Shown piece after piece: positions 38,638 through 48,979 of a stretch of 64,000 bases of DNA (the stretch's first letter is position 1; every line of letters begins with the position of its first letter). This DNA is from Catelliglobosispora koreensis DSM 44566 (GTDB lineage: Bacteria; Actinomycetota; Actinomycetes; Mycobacteriales; Micromonosporaceae): positions 662,795-726,794 of the forward strand of contig NZ_KB903249.1 of NCBI RefSeq assembly GCF_000379685.1. Reading direction: 5' to 3'. The translations under genes were made by a program, and so were the position numbers. The notes beneath the pieces were generated by a model that was not told where the DNA came from, ran no database searches, and worked only from the letters and a program-made list of their open reading frames with translations.

Positions 38638-40020
38638 ATGTCAGATATGAGCTTGCCGGATCGCTTCGGCGCGGTCCAGCGGCTGTTGCGAAACTCATCA
38701 CCACCGATACGGCGGCTAGCCATCGCCGCCTTGGTGGTGGTCGTGACGATGCTGGCCGGCCTGGCGATTTTCCCGCCACGGATGGCCATGGCAGCCAACC
38801 ACACCATTACGATCCGCAACTTCGCGTTCACCCCCGACGTGCTCAACGTCGCCCCCGGCGACACCGTCACCTTCATCAACCAGGAAACCGACGGCACCCT
38901 GCACACGATCCGGGGGGACTTCACCTCACCGGATCTGCCTCCGGGCGCCTCCTTCACCGTCACCATCACGGGTAACCGCAGCTACTCGTACTTCTGCGGC
39001 AACCACCCGTACATGCTCGGCACGATCAACTCCGGCACGGCACCACCTCCAACCACGACACCACCTCCGACCACCACACCACCCCCAACCACGACACCAC
39101 CCCCGACCACCACACCACCCCCGACCAGCCCGACCGTCACCCCCACGGGCACCAGTTCGCCCAGCCCATCGCCGACGTCCGGCACGCCACCGTGCCAGAA
39201 CCCGACGGTGGGTGCCGACCAGGGCGACGGCACCAGGCTCGCGACATTCGAGCTGATCGGCGGAGTGAAGGTGTTCAAGTTGTGTATGGCACCGCTCAAT
39301 TTGACGGTGTCACCCGGTGTCGTCAGACCGGCGTTCGCGTTCAACGGGCTCGTCCCCGGTCCAACGATCAAGGTCAATGAGGGCGACAAGCTTCGCTTCA
39401 TCGTCCAGAACAACCTGCCCGAGCACACCGCCGTTCACTGGCACGGCATGGAATTGCCCAACTCCCAAGACGGTGTACCGGGCATCACTCAGCCGCACAT
39501 CATGCCGGGCCAGATCTACACCTACGAATGGACGGCCAAGAGTACCGGCACACATTGGTACCACTCGCACATGGGCGGCAACCAGGTCGGCAAAGGGCTC
39601 TACGGCGCGCTGCTGATAACCCCGACACTCGGCGACATCGCAGCGGACAAGCACTACACCGTCGAGATCGGCGATGGGTCAAACGGCTTCACGCTCAACG
39701 GAAAGTCGTTCCCGGCCACCGTGCCGTTGCCGGCCCGGGTGGGCCAGAAGGTCCACATCCGGCTGATCGGCACCGGCCCGGAAATGATCCACCCGATGCA
39801 CCTGCACGGTATGCCCTTCCAGGTGATCGCGCAGGATGGGATCAGGCTCGCCTCCCCGTACACAGTGGACACGCTCAGTGTGGCGCCGGGGCAGACGTTC
39901 GACATCATCTTCCAGCCCAGGGAAGTCGGTAAGTGGCTGTTGCACTGCCACATCTTCTCCCACTCCGAAGGACCCGACGGAATGATCGGGCTAGTGACGA
40001 CCATCGACGTCACCGCTTGA
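38638..40020 (+). CDS. Multicopper oxidase with extra N-terminal cupredoxin domain
   Basis: This 460-residue protein has a membrane/signal segment (about 30-56), a plastocyanin-like domain (57-130, motif YFCGNHPYMLG), a PPPTTT-repeat linker and a two-domain multicopper oxidase (185-460). Copper ligands are visible in HWHG (from His267), HWYHSH (from His306), HPMHLHG (from His385) and HCHIFSH (from His436). It could oxidise Cu(I), phenols or metal ions at the surface. The ATG at 38638 follows AGGAG by eight bases; an ATG five codons earlier has no site. It starts a run with YcnI and CopCD. Confidence 0.88.
   Translation: MSDMSLPDRFGAVQRLLRNSSPPIRRLAIAALVVVVTMLAGLAIFPPRMAMAANHTITIRNFAFTPDVLNVAPGDTVTFINQETDGTLHTIRGDFTSPDLPPGASFTVTITGNRSYSYFCGNHPYMLGTINSGTAPPPTTTPPPTTTPPPTTTPPPTTTPPPTSPTVTPTGTSSPSPSPTSGTPPCQNPTVGADQGDGTRLATFELIGGVKVFKLCMAPLNLTVSPGVVRPAFAFNGLVPGPTIKVNEGDKLRFIVQNNLPEHTAVHWHGMELPNSQDGVPGITQPHIMPGQIYTYEWTAKSTGTHWYHSHMGGNQVGKGLYGALLITPTLGDIAADKHYTVEIGDGSNGFTLNGKSFPATVPLPARVGQKVHIRLIGTGPEMIHPMHLHGMPFQVIAQDGIRLASPYTVDTLSVAPGQTFDIIFQPREVGKWLLHCHIFSHSEGPDGMIGLVTTIDVTA
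39043..39129 (+). repeat. 18-bp coding tandem repeat (PPPTTT linker)
   Basis: Four complete 18-base units and a partial fifth encode PPPTTT blocks between the cupredoxin and oxidase domains. Units differ only at third positions. Such repeats can change number by slippage without breaking frame. Confidence 0.85.
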
Positions 40021-40101
40021 TCCCAGAGCCGGCCCGGCCACCTGACCGGGCCGGCACCTCTGCATCTGCCCGCGCCCATTCCACATTGGAAGGACCCGCC
40101 C

Positions 40102-40839
40102 ATGAAACGGCGCCTCACACAAGCCTTGGTCGTTGCGTGCGCTGCCTTCGCCGCACTCCTACCCGCGACATCCGCCGCCGCCCACGTCACGGTCACCCCG
40201 ACCACCGCCACCGCCGGAGGGCGGGCGACCTTCACCTTCAAGGTGCCCAACGAAAGCGATACCGCCAAGACGGTCCAGCTAGAGGTCGTCTTCCCGGACA
40301 ACGCCGCGCTGACGTCCGTCTCGCTGCGGCCGGTACCGGGCTGGAGCGCCACGGTCAACCGTAAGCCGTCCGCGGCCCCCGCCCAGCCCACCGAGCAAGA
40401 CCACACAGCTGCCGCCGGGGCCGTCACCAGCATCGTCTGGCGCAGCGAGGTAGGCGTGGGGAAAAACGAGTTCCAGACCTTCGATGTGGCGGTCGGGCAG
40501 CTGCCGAAGGAACCCACAACGCTGGTGTTCAAAGCGTTGCAGACGTACTCCGATGGTGTGGTGGTGCGCTGGATCGACGTGCCCCAAGACGGGGCACCGA
40601 GGCCCGAGCATCCCGCGATGGTCGTGACAGTGGCGGCACCGCCAGCGGCACCCGCCGCCGAACCGGCCCCGGCCAACGGCACCGCACTGGCGCTGGCGGG
40701 TCTCGTTATCGCGCTGCTCGCGCTAGGGCTGACAATCGTCGCCCTGCTGCGCCGGCGACCTGCCCCGCCCGCATCGCCGGACGTGCCCGCCCGGCCCGGA
40801 AACGCTGGCAAACAACCAGTCAAGGCAGGCAGACGATGA
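40102..40839 (+). CDS. ycnI: YcnI-family (DUF1775) copper-binding membrane protein
   Basis: This 245-residue protein has a signal peptide whose cleavage would expose an N-terminal His (SAAAHVTVTP), the known copper ligand of YcnI proteins. A DUF1775 beta-domain (about 28-175) and a C-terminal membrane segment with a basic tail (LLRRRPAPPA) follow. YcnI is linked with CopC/CopD-type copper uptake. The stop overlaps the CopCD start (ATGA). Confidence 0.9.
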   Translation: MKRRLTQALVVACAAFAALLPATSAAAHVTVTPTTATAGGRATFTFKVPNESDTAKTVQLEVVFPDNAALTSVSLRPVPGWSATVNRKPSAAPAQPTEQDHTAAAGAVTSIVWRSEVGVGKNEFQTFDVAVGQLPKEPTTLVFKALQTYSDGVVVRWIDVPQDGAPRPEHPAMVVTVAAPPAAPAAEPAPANGTALALAGLVIALLALGLTIVALLRRRPAPPASPDVPARPGNAGKQPVKAGRR

Positions 40840-42584
40840 CGGCCATCTCTCTGCGCCGTGTGGTGGTCACGCTGATGCTCAGCGCGGCCGCCACCGCTGT
40901 GGCCTGCCTAGCGGTCGCCACCCCGAGCTGGGCCCACGCCGAGCTCGTCCACGCCAGCCCCGGTAACGGGCAGACCCTGCAGTACCCGCCGGAACGGTTG
41001 CGGTTGCAGTTCACCGAACCGGTCAGCCTCGCCGGCGACGGCGTCCGGCTGTTCACCTCGACCGGATCCACCGTCCACATTGGAGCACCGGTCCATCCGG
41101 CCAGCGACCAGACCACTGTCGACGTGCCTCTCCCTGAAGCGCTGGCCCATGGCCGGTACGCGGTGGCATGGCGGGTGGTGTCGGCCGATGGCCACCCGGT
41201 CTCGGGCGCACTGACGTTCAACATCGGGGTACCGGGCGCGGCGGCACCGGTAACGGTTCCCGCGCCCCCGCCCGATAGCGGTGCAACGGCGTACGGGATA
41301 ACCCGCTGGTTCGGCTTCGCCGCTCTGGCACTGCTTGTCGGCACGGCCTTCTTCCTCGTGTACGCATGGCCCGGGGGCGCACGCAAGCCCATGGCTCGCC
41401 GGCTGCTGTGGAGCGGATGGGCCGCTTCGGTCGCGGCCGTGGTCGCCTCCGGGCTGATGTATGGCCCTTACCTCACGGGTACCTCCTTGAGCAGAACACT
41501 GGACGGTCAGCTGATCGCCGAGACCGCCAATACACGCCTCGGCACCGCACTCGGCGTGCGGCTCGCGCTCCTGCTCATGCTCGGACCTGTTATCTGGTAC
41601 GGGCTGCGGTGGCTGGCCCAAGCTCGCGCCTTGAACCCGCGCACAAGCGTGGTCCTGTCTGTGGCAGTGCTCGTGACGGGCGCCGTGCTTGCTATCACGT
41701 GGGGTGCGGCCGGACACAGCGCCACAGGCACGCTTTCCGGGGCCGCGCTGGTATCCGACGTCGTCCATCTCACCGGTATGGCCGTTTGGCTTGGCGGCCT
41801 CGTGGTGCTCGCGCTTGCCCTGCTACCCACTCGAGACGTGGCCTCGATGCGGGCCGCCGTGCCGCGCTTTTCCAGTGCGGCGGCGGCCAGTGTTGCGGCG
41901 CTGATCGCCACCGGCGTTTTCCAGGCATGGCGGCAGGTACGCACCATGCCCGCCCTACTGACTACGCCATATGGGCGCCTGCTGCTGCTGAAAGTCGCGG
42001 CGGTGCTGGTCATCCTGGCGCTGGCCGCCGCCGCACGCGCCTCGGTGAAAAAGCACTACGCCGATCGCCACTCCGGGCCGGACCCGCACCAGCTGTACTA
42101 CTTCCGGCGCGGCATAACGCGTGAGGTGTTGCTGGCATTGGCAGTGCTCGGGATCTCCGCCGCGCTTGTCAACAGCGAACCGGCGCACAGCGCCTACGCC
42201 GCGGCGCAAGTGGGCCCACCCACTCCGGCCGCCCAGACCGGCACGCCGGTGCCGCCCGGGTTGGTGGCGTTCGACGCCGGTGGGCCCGCCGGCAGGGGAC
42301 TGCTGGCGTTCGAAGTGCAGCCGCGCCGTGTGGGTGCTACCGGTGTGCACGTCAGCGTGCTGGACCGGGACAGCCGGCCGATGGCGGTGCCGGATGTCAA
42401 AGTCACGCTTTCGTTGCCCGCCAAAGACCTCGGGCCAATTCCCGTACCGGTACAGGCGGCCGGCGATGGCCACTTCTTCGGCACCGCGACGTTTCCTATC
42501 GCCGGCAAGTGGGAGGCGGCGGTCACCATACGTGTATCCGAAGTGGACCAGACCACGCTGCGCCTGCCGCTCGAGTTTTCTTGA
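40836..42584 (+). CDS. CopC-CopD fusion copper transport protein with YtkA-like tail
   Basis: This 582-residue protein starts with a signal peptide and a CopC domain (about 34-130) opening HAELVHASPGNGQTL, where the first His is a copper ligand, and ending SADGHPVSGALTFNIG. A CopD region of eight or so membrane segments follows (about 150-450), then an outside beta-domain (about 480-582) like YtkA. CopC binds copper outside and CopD carries it across the membrane. Coupled translation with ycnI supports a joint job. Confidence 0.9.
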   Translation: MTAISLRRVVVTLMLSAAATAVACLAVATPSWAHAELVHASPGNGQTLQYPPERLRLQFTEPVSLAGDGVRLFTSTGSTVHIGAPVHPASDQTTVDVPLPEALAHGRYAVAWRVVSADGHPVSGALTFNIGVPGAAAPVTVPAPPPDSGATAYGITRWFGFAALALLVGTAFFLVYAWPGGARKPMARRLLWSGWAASVAAVVASGLMYGPYLTGTSLSRTLDGQLIAETANTRLGTALGVRLALLLMLGPVIWYGLRWLAQARALNPRTSVVLSVAVLVTGAVLAITWGAAGHSATGTLSGAALVSDVVHLTGMAVWLGGLVVLALALLPTRDVASMRAAVPRFSSAAAASVAALIATGVFQAWRQVRTMPALLTTPYGRLLLLKVAAVLVILALAAAARASVKKHYADRHSGPDPHQLYYFRRGITREVLLALAVLGISAALVNSEPAHSAYAAAQVGPPTPAAQTGTPVPPGLVAFDAGGPAGRGLLAFEVQPRRVGATGVHVSVLDRDSRPMAVPDVKVTLSLPAKDLGPIPVPVQAAGDGHFFGTATFPIAGKWEAAVTIRVSEVDQTTLRLPLEFS

Positions 42585-42588
42585 CGAT

Positions 42589-42751
42589 CGCCGGAGGTTG
42601 AGGCCTGGGGGTCGTTGTCCTGTTTGGACATTTGGATGATGACCTCCGGCGGCTTAGCGGATGTCGCCAGGGGAGTTCGGAGTGTGGGGTCACGCCTCGG
42701 CGAGGACGAAGACTACGGGGTCACACCAAAGCCGCGTTCGCCTCGCCGAGG
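42589..42751. terminator. Convergent terminator region with two inverted repeats
   Basis: One inverted repeat (CGCCGGAGGT at 42589-42598 with 42642-42651) lies just after the CopCD stop. A second (CCTCGGCGAGG at 42695-42705 with 42741-42751) lies just after the stop of the opposing nuclease gene. Both have long loops. Confidence 0.5.
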
Positions 42752-42769
42752 AACCTGCTGGAAGACCTG

Positions 42770-44809
42770 CTACCAGCGGCCGACCGTGATGCGGCCAGCC
42801 ACAGGGCCGAGGTGGTACTGGCCACTGGTGTACCAGACTCCAGCCCAGCTGGCGCCAGCGTCGAACACGTGGAACGAGAAGGTGCCATCTGATTTCTGGT
42901 ACGCCATAACGATGTCGTCCTTGCCGTCACCGTCGACGTCGCCGGCGGCGACCCGGTCTTCGACAGCGGACAGGTGGAACGAGCCGGAATCGTAGTCGGC
43001 CGCACCGTTGAAGGAGTTGCCGTCGGAGGTCCAGCGCCAGATCTTCATCGTCCCGTCGCCGTTGTCGCGTACCAGCGCTGGTTCTTCTTTGCTGTCGCCC
43101 CCGAAGTCGCCCATGACCATACGGTTACCCACGGGCCCGAGGTGGAATTGGCCGCTGGTGTACCACACACTTGCGGACAAGCCACTCTTGAACACGTAGA
43201 AGCCAAACGTCCCATCGGGTTTCTGGTAGGCCATAACGATGTCGTCCTTGCCATCGCCGTCAGCGTCACCGGCGGCTACGCGATCGGCAACGTTGCCGAG
43301 GTGGAATGGCCCGGACTGATAGTGAGTGCTCTGGTTGAACGAGTTTCCGTCTGACGTCCAGCGCCAGATCTTCATCGTCCCGTCGCCGTTGTCGCGTACC
43401 AGCGCTGGTTCTTCTTTGTTGTCACCGCCGAAGTCGCCCACCACCAGGCGCCCGTCGACCGGGCCGAGGCTAAACGGCCCGCTGGTGTACCAGATCCCGG
43501 CCCACGAATTGCCGTTCTTGAACACGTGGAAGGAGAACGTGCCGTCATTGTTCTGGTACGCCATGACGATGTCGTCGTCGCCATCGCCGTCGACGTCACC
43601 ACTGGCCACACGGTTCTCCACTTGGGACAGACGGAACGCACCTGACTGAAGGTCGTTCGTCCGGTCGAACGAACTGCCATCAGATTTCCAGCGCCAGATC
43701 TTCATCGTCGAGTCGCCGTTGTCGCGTACCAGCGCGGGCTCGGCTTTGCTGACCGTCCCGCCGGAGCTGCCGCCACCGCCGCTGCCGCTGCCACCGCCGA
43801 TTGGGTAGCTGGAGACAATGGTCGCGCCGGAGACCGTGACCCAGTAGGCGTCGCCATGGATGACCCGTTGCCTGGCCAGGAAGGTGCTCAAATGCCCGCC
43901 GTGGGTGTAGTTCTGTACGGCGTCGACCGCCCGTGCGCTGTACCCGATGCCACTGGCCGCACCTTCGGAGGTGGAGGCGAAGGGGTATTCGTCGCAGCTT
44001 TGCCCTGTCCCGGTGGGGAAACTGCTGGGGCAGGCGATATTGCGGTTGGCGGTTTGGGTCAGCGGATCGGTGGTGCGGTGCAGCGGGGTTGTTCCCGGCC
44101 GCCCCGGCAGACCTCGCACGCCCTGGGCATAAGCGATGTGATTGATGATGTCATCAAAGCCCTGTCCTGTGCTCCAGGAAGCGATCGGGATCGCCCACGG
44201 GAATACGCAGCCTTCACCCTGGATGTAGGTCAGTGTGTCGCAGCGGACGTCGGGTGAGCGCCAGGTGACCGAATCCGGGATCGTGTTTGGTGCTGAGATC
44301 TCCAGGGACATGTTGGTGTGCAACGTGGTGTGCCAGTTCGCTCCCAGGGTGCTGCGGTAGTACCACGTGCCGCTGGAGGTGATGCCCGGCGGGGTGAGGC
44401 CGACCGCGTCCGCACTGTCCACAATGCACTGCCCTGAGCAGCCCATGTCCACATCGTGCAAAACGGTGCTGCCTGAGTTGGTGTAGCTCTTACGCGACAC
44501 TGTCACTGTTTCGGCGAAGCGCATCAGGCCGTCGTTGAGCCATAGGCGCCTGGTGATGTGAAAGGTGACCGTGCCGGTCTGCTGCAGGGTTTGCGCGTTG
44601 ATGAGGACGATGTACACGTCCTGCTCCGCGCACGCCTCGTAGCGGTAACCCCACCAGTTGCCAGGGTGCTGGTCGCAGTACTCGAGAAGGTCGACGGCAG
44701 CCGCCGGTTCTTGCGTTCCTATTTGGACACCTACGGTGGTGGCCGCGAACGCGACGATGGCGGCCACAGTGGCGGCCCACCGGGATCGCCACAAAGCCCG
44801 AGTTTTCAA
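42770..44809 (-). CDS. Secreted NucA/NucB-type nuclease with three FG-GAP/VCBS repeats
   Basis: This 679-residue protein has a signal peptide and an N-terminal domain of about 300 residues that ends in a NucA/NucB-like core (CPSSFPTGTGQSCDEYPFAST, GGHLSTF). In B. subtilis NucB this type of domain is an extracellular DNase. A Gly/Ser linker leads to three 109-110-residue repeats, each with a calcium-binding DGDGDDDIVMAYQ or DGDGKDDIVMAYQ loop and ALVRDNGDGTMKIWRW, forming an FG-GAP propeller-like array. The frame begins at TTG with AGGA about seven bases before it. It may degrade DNA outside the cell or act as a surface toxin. Confidence 0.82.
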   Translation of the reverse strand: MKTRALWRSRWAATVAAIVAFAATTVGVQIGTQEPAAAVDLLEYCDQHPGNWWGYRYEACAEQDVYIVLINAQTLQQTGTVTFHITRRLWLNDGLMRFAETVTVSRKSYTNSGSTVLHDVDMGCSGQCIVDSADAVGLTPPGITSSGTWYYRSTLGANWHTTLHTNMSLEISAPNTIPDSVTWRSPDVRCDTLTYIQGEGCVFPWAIPIASWSTGQGFDDIINHIAYAQGVRGLPGRPGTTPLHRTTDPLTQTANRNIACPSSFPTGTGQSCDEYPFASTSEGAASGIGYSARAVDAVQNYTHGGHLSTFLARQRVIHGDAYWVTVSGATIVSSYPIGGGSGSGGGGSSGGTVSKAEPALVRDNGDSTMKIWRWKSDGSSFDRTNDLQSGAFRLSQVENRVASGDVDGDGDDDIVMAYQNNDGTFSFHVFKNGNSWAGIWYTSGPFSLGPVDGRLVVGDFGGDNKEEPALVRDNGDGTMKIWRWTSDGNSFNQSTHYQSGPFHLGNVADRVAAGDADGDGKDDIVMAYQKPDGTFGFYVFKSGLSASVWYTSGQFHLGPVGNRMVMGDFGGDSKEEPALVRDNGDGTMKIWRWTSDGNSFNGAADYDSGSFHLSAVEDRVAAGDVDGDGKDDIVMAYQKSDGTFSFHVFDAGASWAGVWYTSGQYHLGPVAGRITVGRW
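42900..43760 (-). repeat. Tandem 327-330-bp coding repeats (FG-GAP units)
   Basis: The block CCAGCGCCAGATCTTCATCG recurs at 43031, 43358 and 43688, spacing 327 and 330 bases, with near-identical flanks. The high nucleotide identity suggests recent duplication or gene conversion. Confidence 0.85.
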
Positions 44810-44853
44810 GTGCAGTCCTATCCTGAGATATCGGGATGACCCGCGACCGAAAG

Positions 44854-44886
44854 GTGCGGGCCGCCGACATCGTCAGCGGCCCGCAC
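44854..44886 (-). terminator. Hairpin upstream of the nuclease gene
   Basis: An 11-bp perfect stem (GTGCGGGCCGC and its complement) with an 11-base loop lies 45 bases before the nuclease start. It could stop transcripts arriving from upstream or act in the leader. The rest of the 45-kb gap (44887-45214) shows no solid gene; a plus-strand 62-codon frame at 44981 has no ribosome site. Confidence 0.5.
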
Positions 44887-45214
44887 CGGGTGTAGCAACA
44901 TCTATTCACTGGAGGGAATACAGGTTTTTCCTTTACGTCCCGGGCGGCAGTGCACCGTTCTGAATGGACACCGGGATGAAATGACAACGCCGAGACTAGC
45001 CCGCTCGGTGGAAGCTTTAAGCCAGCGCCGATGTCGGGTTGCGTGGATCGCCCTCACCTGTCTGGCCGTACGCACGATCGGCCGGCGTCTTGAGTTGTAT
45101 ATATGGTGGGCCGAGGGATTCACCGTTCCGCGGATCGCCCGCGAGCTTCACTTCGTAGATCCTGGTTGAGGTCTGAAGACGCCGTAACCACGGTCTTTAC
45201 GAGGCGATCGTGAG

Positions 45215-45250
45215 CTGTAGGTGGATCCCCGGGATGGAATCCACCTACAG
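45215..45250 (-). terminator. Terminator after the CBM remnant
   Basis: An 11-bp perfect stem (CTGTAGGTGGA and its complement) with a 14-base loop lies ten bases after the CBM stop. Its place suggests that the CBM was the natural 3' end of the protease transcript. Confidence 0.75.
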
Positions 45251-45259
45251 GTTCAGGAT

Positions 45260-45672
45260 TTACTGGAGCGAGGCGTCGTCGATGTAGAAGGTGTCGGTGC
45301 CCGACGTCGTCTCGACGTAGAAGGCGGCGCCAGACAGCGTCCCGCTCCAGGACACCGTTGCGGTGCCGGAAAGCTGTGTCCAGCCACCAGAATTCACTGT
45401 GGTTGCCGGGGTCAGCGACAGGTGGGTCGTGGTGCCGTTTGCGGTCAGGGCCAGTGTTGCTTTCGCGCTGGGTGTTCCACTTTGCGTGCGCACCCAGACG
45501 CTTGTGGTGTAGCTCTTGCCGTGGGTCAGTTTCGAGGTGACGTCTTGTCTGGGGCCATTCCACGAAGCCGTGCGTCCAGACAGCATCAGTGACCGTGTGC
45601 CGCTATGCACCACGCTGGTGTTGGACGATAACGTTTCGCCGAACGCGGCCCAACCTGTCGTGCCACCTTCGG
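45260..45672 (-). pseudogene. CBM4/9-like carbohydrate-binding module, frameshifted from the S1 protease
   Basis: From about 45672 the minus strand reads AEGGTTGWAAFGETLSSN, then SLMLSGRTASWNGPRQDVTS and DTFYIDDASLQ, a nearly complete CBM4/9-type module of about 137 residues. It has no signal peptide or ribosome site, and begins about 12 bases after the stop of the S1 protease in the +1 frame. This looks like a module once fused to the protease and separated by a frameshift, or a sequencing error. The longest frame with a start codon covers only 117 residues from a GTG at 45613. Confidence 0.7.
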
Positions 45673-45683
45673 CATCCCCGCTT

Positions 45684-46565
45684 CTACTTGATGAGGGAAA
45701 GCCCGTAGGCGGCCATGATTTCGGTCAGCGGGTTGTAATAGGTACGGACTCCGGGATCGCCGCAGCGCACCCCGTTGCCGCCAGATAGGACTCCCATCCC
45801 AATGAGGCGCCGGTCACCCGGATCGCGGAACAGCGGACTGCCCGAGTCTCCTGGGCTGGCGCAAATCGCGGTCTCGATGAGCCCATTCACGACCTCGCCG
45901 GTGTGATAGGTGACGGTGACGTCAAGGGCCAGCACCGTTCCACAGGTCACGCCGCTGACATTGCCTGACTTACACAAACGCTGGCCTATGGTTGGAGTGT
46001 TGGTGCCCAGCACCCGCACGCCGCTGCCGTTGTAGTTAATGAGGGTCGGATGCGTTGTCACAGGCGAGTTGTAGGCGACCATGATGACGCCATAATCATT
46101 GCCGGGAAAACTGTGGAAGTGGCCCGGGCCCAGGAGATATCCCGCCAGATTCCACTGCGTCCCCATCCCATCGGCGACACAGTGGCCAGCCGTCACAATG
46201 TAATTGAATCCGTTGACTGCCTTCATCGCGAAACCGGCGGTACATGGTGCGGCGAAAGGATTTGTCAGGCCCCATCCTCCGCGAGCCGTGATAAGCGGCC
46301 GCACTCCAGATCCGATGTGCCAGCTCACCCTGCCCGGATGTGCCGCGGCGAGGGAAAGGAACTCTTCGGACGGCTGGGCACCAAGCGTGGCAACGACTTT
46401 GCCTGCCGCGTGGTCAATACGCAACGTGCTCCCGCCCGGCGCGGCCGCAGCCAGCTGGGCGCGCAGCTGGCCTGGATCCACGGCCGCTTGTCTCGCCGGG
46501 GCGACGGCAGCCGTGACGATCAGTAATAGCGCAACAAGTAACGAAGACATGTGGGAACGATACAT
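45684..46565 (-). CDS. Secreted S1-family serine protease
   Basis: This 293-residue protease has a signal peptide, a propeptide (SEEFLSLAAAHPGRV) and a chymotrypsin-like domain with His128 (IVTAGHC), Asp157 (GNDYGV) and Ser241 (SPGDSGSPL). Cysteines 108/129 and 198/208 match the usual pairs. It ends YGLSLIK, like the YGLQLPEV end of the protease at 2.4 kb, so the catalytic domain is complete. No clear ribosome site is present before either ATG (46565 or 46550). A carbohydrate-binding module follows out of frame. Confidence 0.87.
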   Translation of the reverse strand: MYRSHMSSLLVALLLIVTAAVAPARQAAVDPGQLRAQLAAAAPGGSTLRIDHAAGKVVATLGAQPSEEFLSLAAAHPGRVSWHIGSGVRPLITARGGWGLTNPFAAPCTAGFAMKAVNGFNYIVTAGHCVADGMGTQWNLAGYLLGPGHFHSFPGNDYGVIMVAYNSPVTTHPTLINYNGSGVRVLGTNTPTIGQRLCKSGNVSGVTCGTVLALDVTVTYHTGEVVNGLIETAICASPGDSGSPLFRDPGDRRLIGMGVLSGGNGVRCGDPGVRTYYNPLTEIMAAYGLSLIK

Positions 46566-46670
46566 GTATATCTATGGCGTTAGTATTGCCGTTTCGGACG
46601 GTCACACAGGCGCTGAGCGCAGCTCAAGGATGACGACCGGAACCAACCGCTTGATCCAAAGCCGCCGGAT

Positions 46671-46703
46671 GCGCTGGCGCGGCAGCGAATGCCAGCGCCA
46701 GCG
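46671..46703 (-). terminator. Terminator of the esterase gene
   Basis: CGCTGGCGC pairs with GCGCCAGCG around a 14-base loop, 33 bases after the esterase stop and upstream of the S1 protease start. Confidence 0.55.
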
Positions 46704-46735
46704 ACATCGCGGACAGCGGTGCGCGTACTATTCGT

Positions 46736-48631
<1,896 letters not shown>

Positions 48632-48979
48632 TCTGAATACCCCTTCAGGATGTGTGAACGGGCGCCTCAGCGCGCCGGCGTTCAATGCTCCGTGGGAGGC
48701 CCGGTCTCCTGCGGAGCATTAGCACGATGTCATGGGATGTCTTTATAACGCGTTACGGGCCACGGCGTCTAGAGGCAACGATCGATGAGCCAAAATCCAT
48801 GCCGGGTATAGCTGGCCGCTAGAGCATTTGCGCCTGTAGTTCCCAGACATGGGATGACGCGATAGGTGGCTATCGCAGAACGGCCCAAGCTGCGCTGACG
48901 TGGAAGCCATAACGCGCATCCGGGAACTCATCCCATTTGGAGAGTTCATGCCCGGGTCAAGCAGGGCTAAGATGCGCCA
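48632..48979. other. Intergenic region with a short palindrome and a leaderless-type promoter
   Basis: This 348-nt region has no gene. It contains the 10-bp palindrome TAACGCGTTA (48746-48755), LacI-operator-like in its central CG. Near the end, TAAGAT (48968-48973) lies six bases before the reductase ATG with no ribosome site, predicting a leaderless transcript. Confidence 0.45.

Noticed and set aside
39043-39129. PPPTTT repeat as a CRISPR or minisatellite of regulatory meaning
   Set aside because: It is in frame within the oxidase gene and encodes a flexible linker, a common feature of secreted actinobacterial proteins.
44981-45169. Plus-strand 62-codon frame ending in an AraC-like helix (VPRIARELHFVDPG)
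   Set aside because: Only the last 15 residues resemble a helix-turn-helix, there is no ribosome site, and the rest does not fit; at best a tiny remnant.
48746-48755. TAACGCGTTA palindrome as an operator
   Set aside because: Ten bases is short and no second copy is in the window, so it is mentioned only within the intergenic entry.
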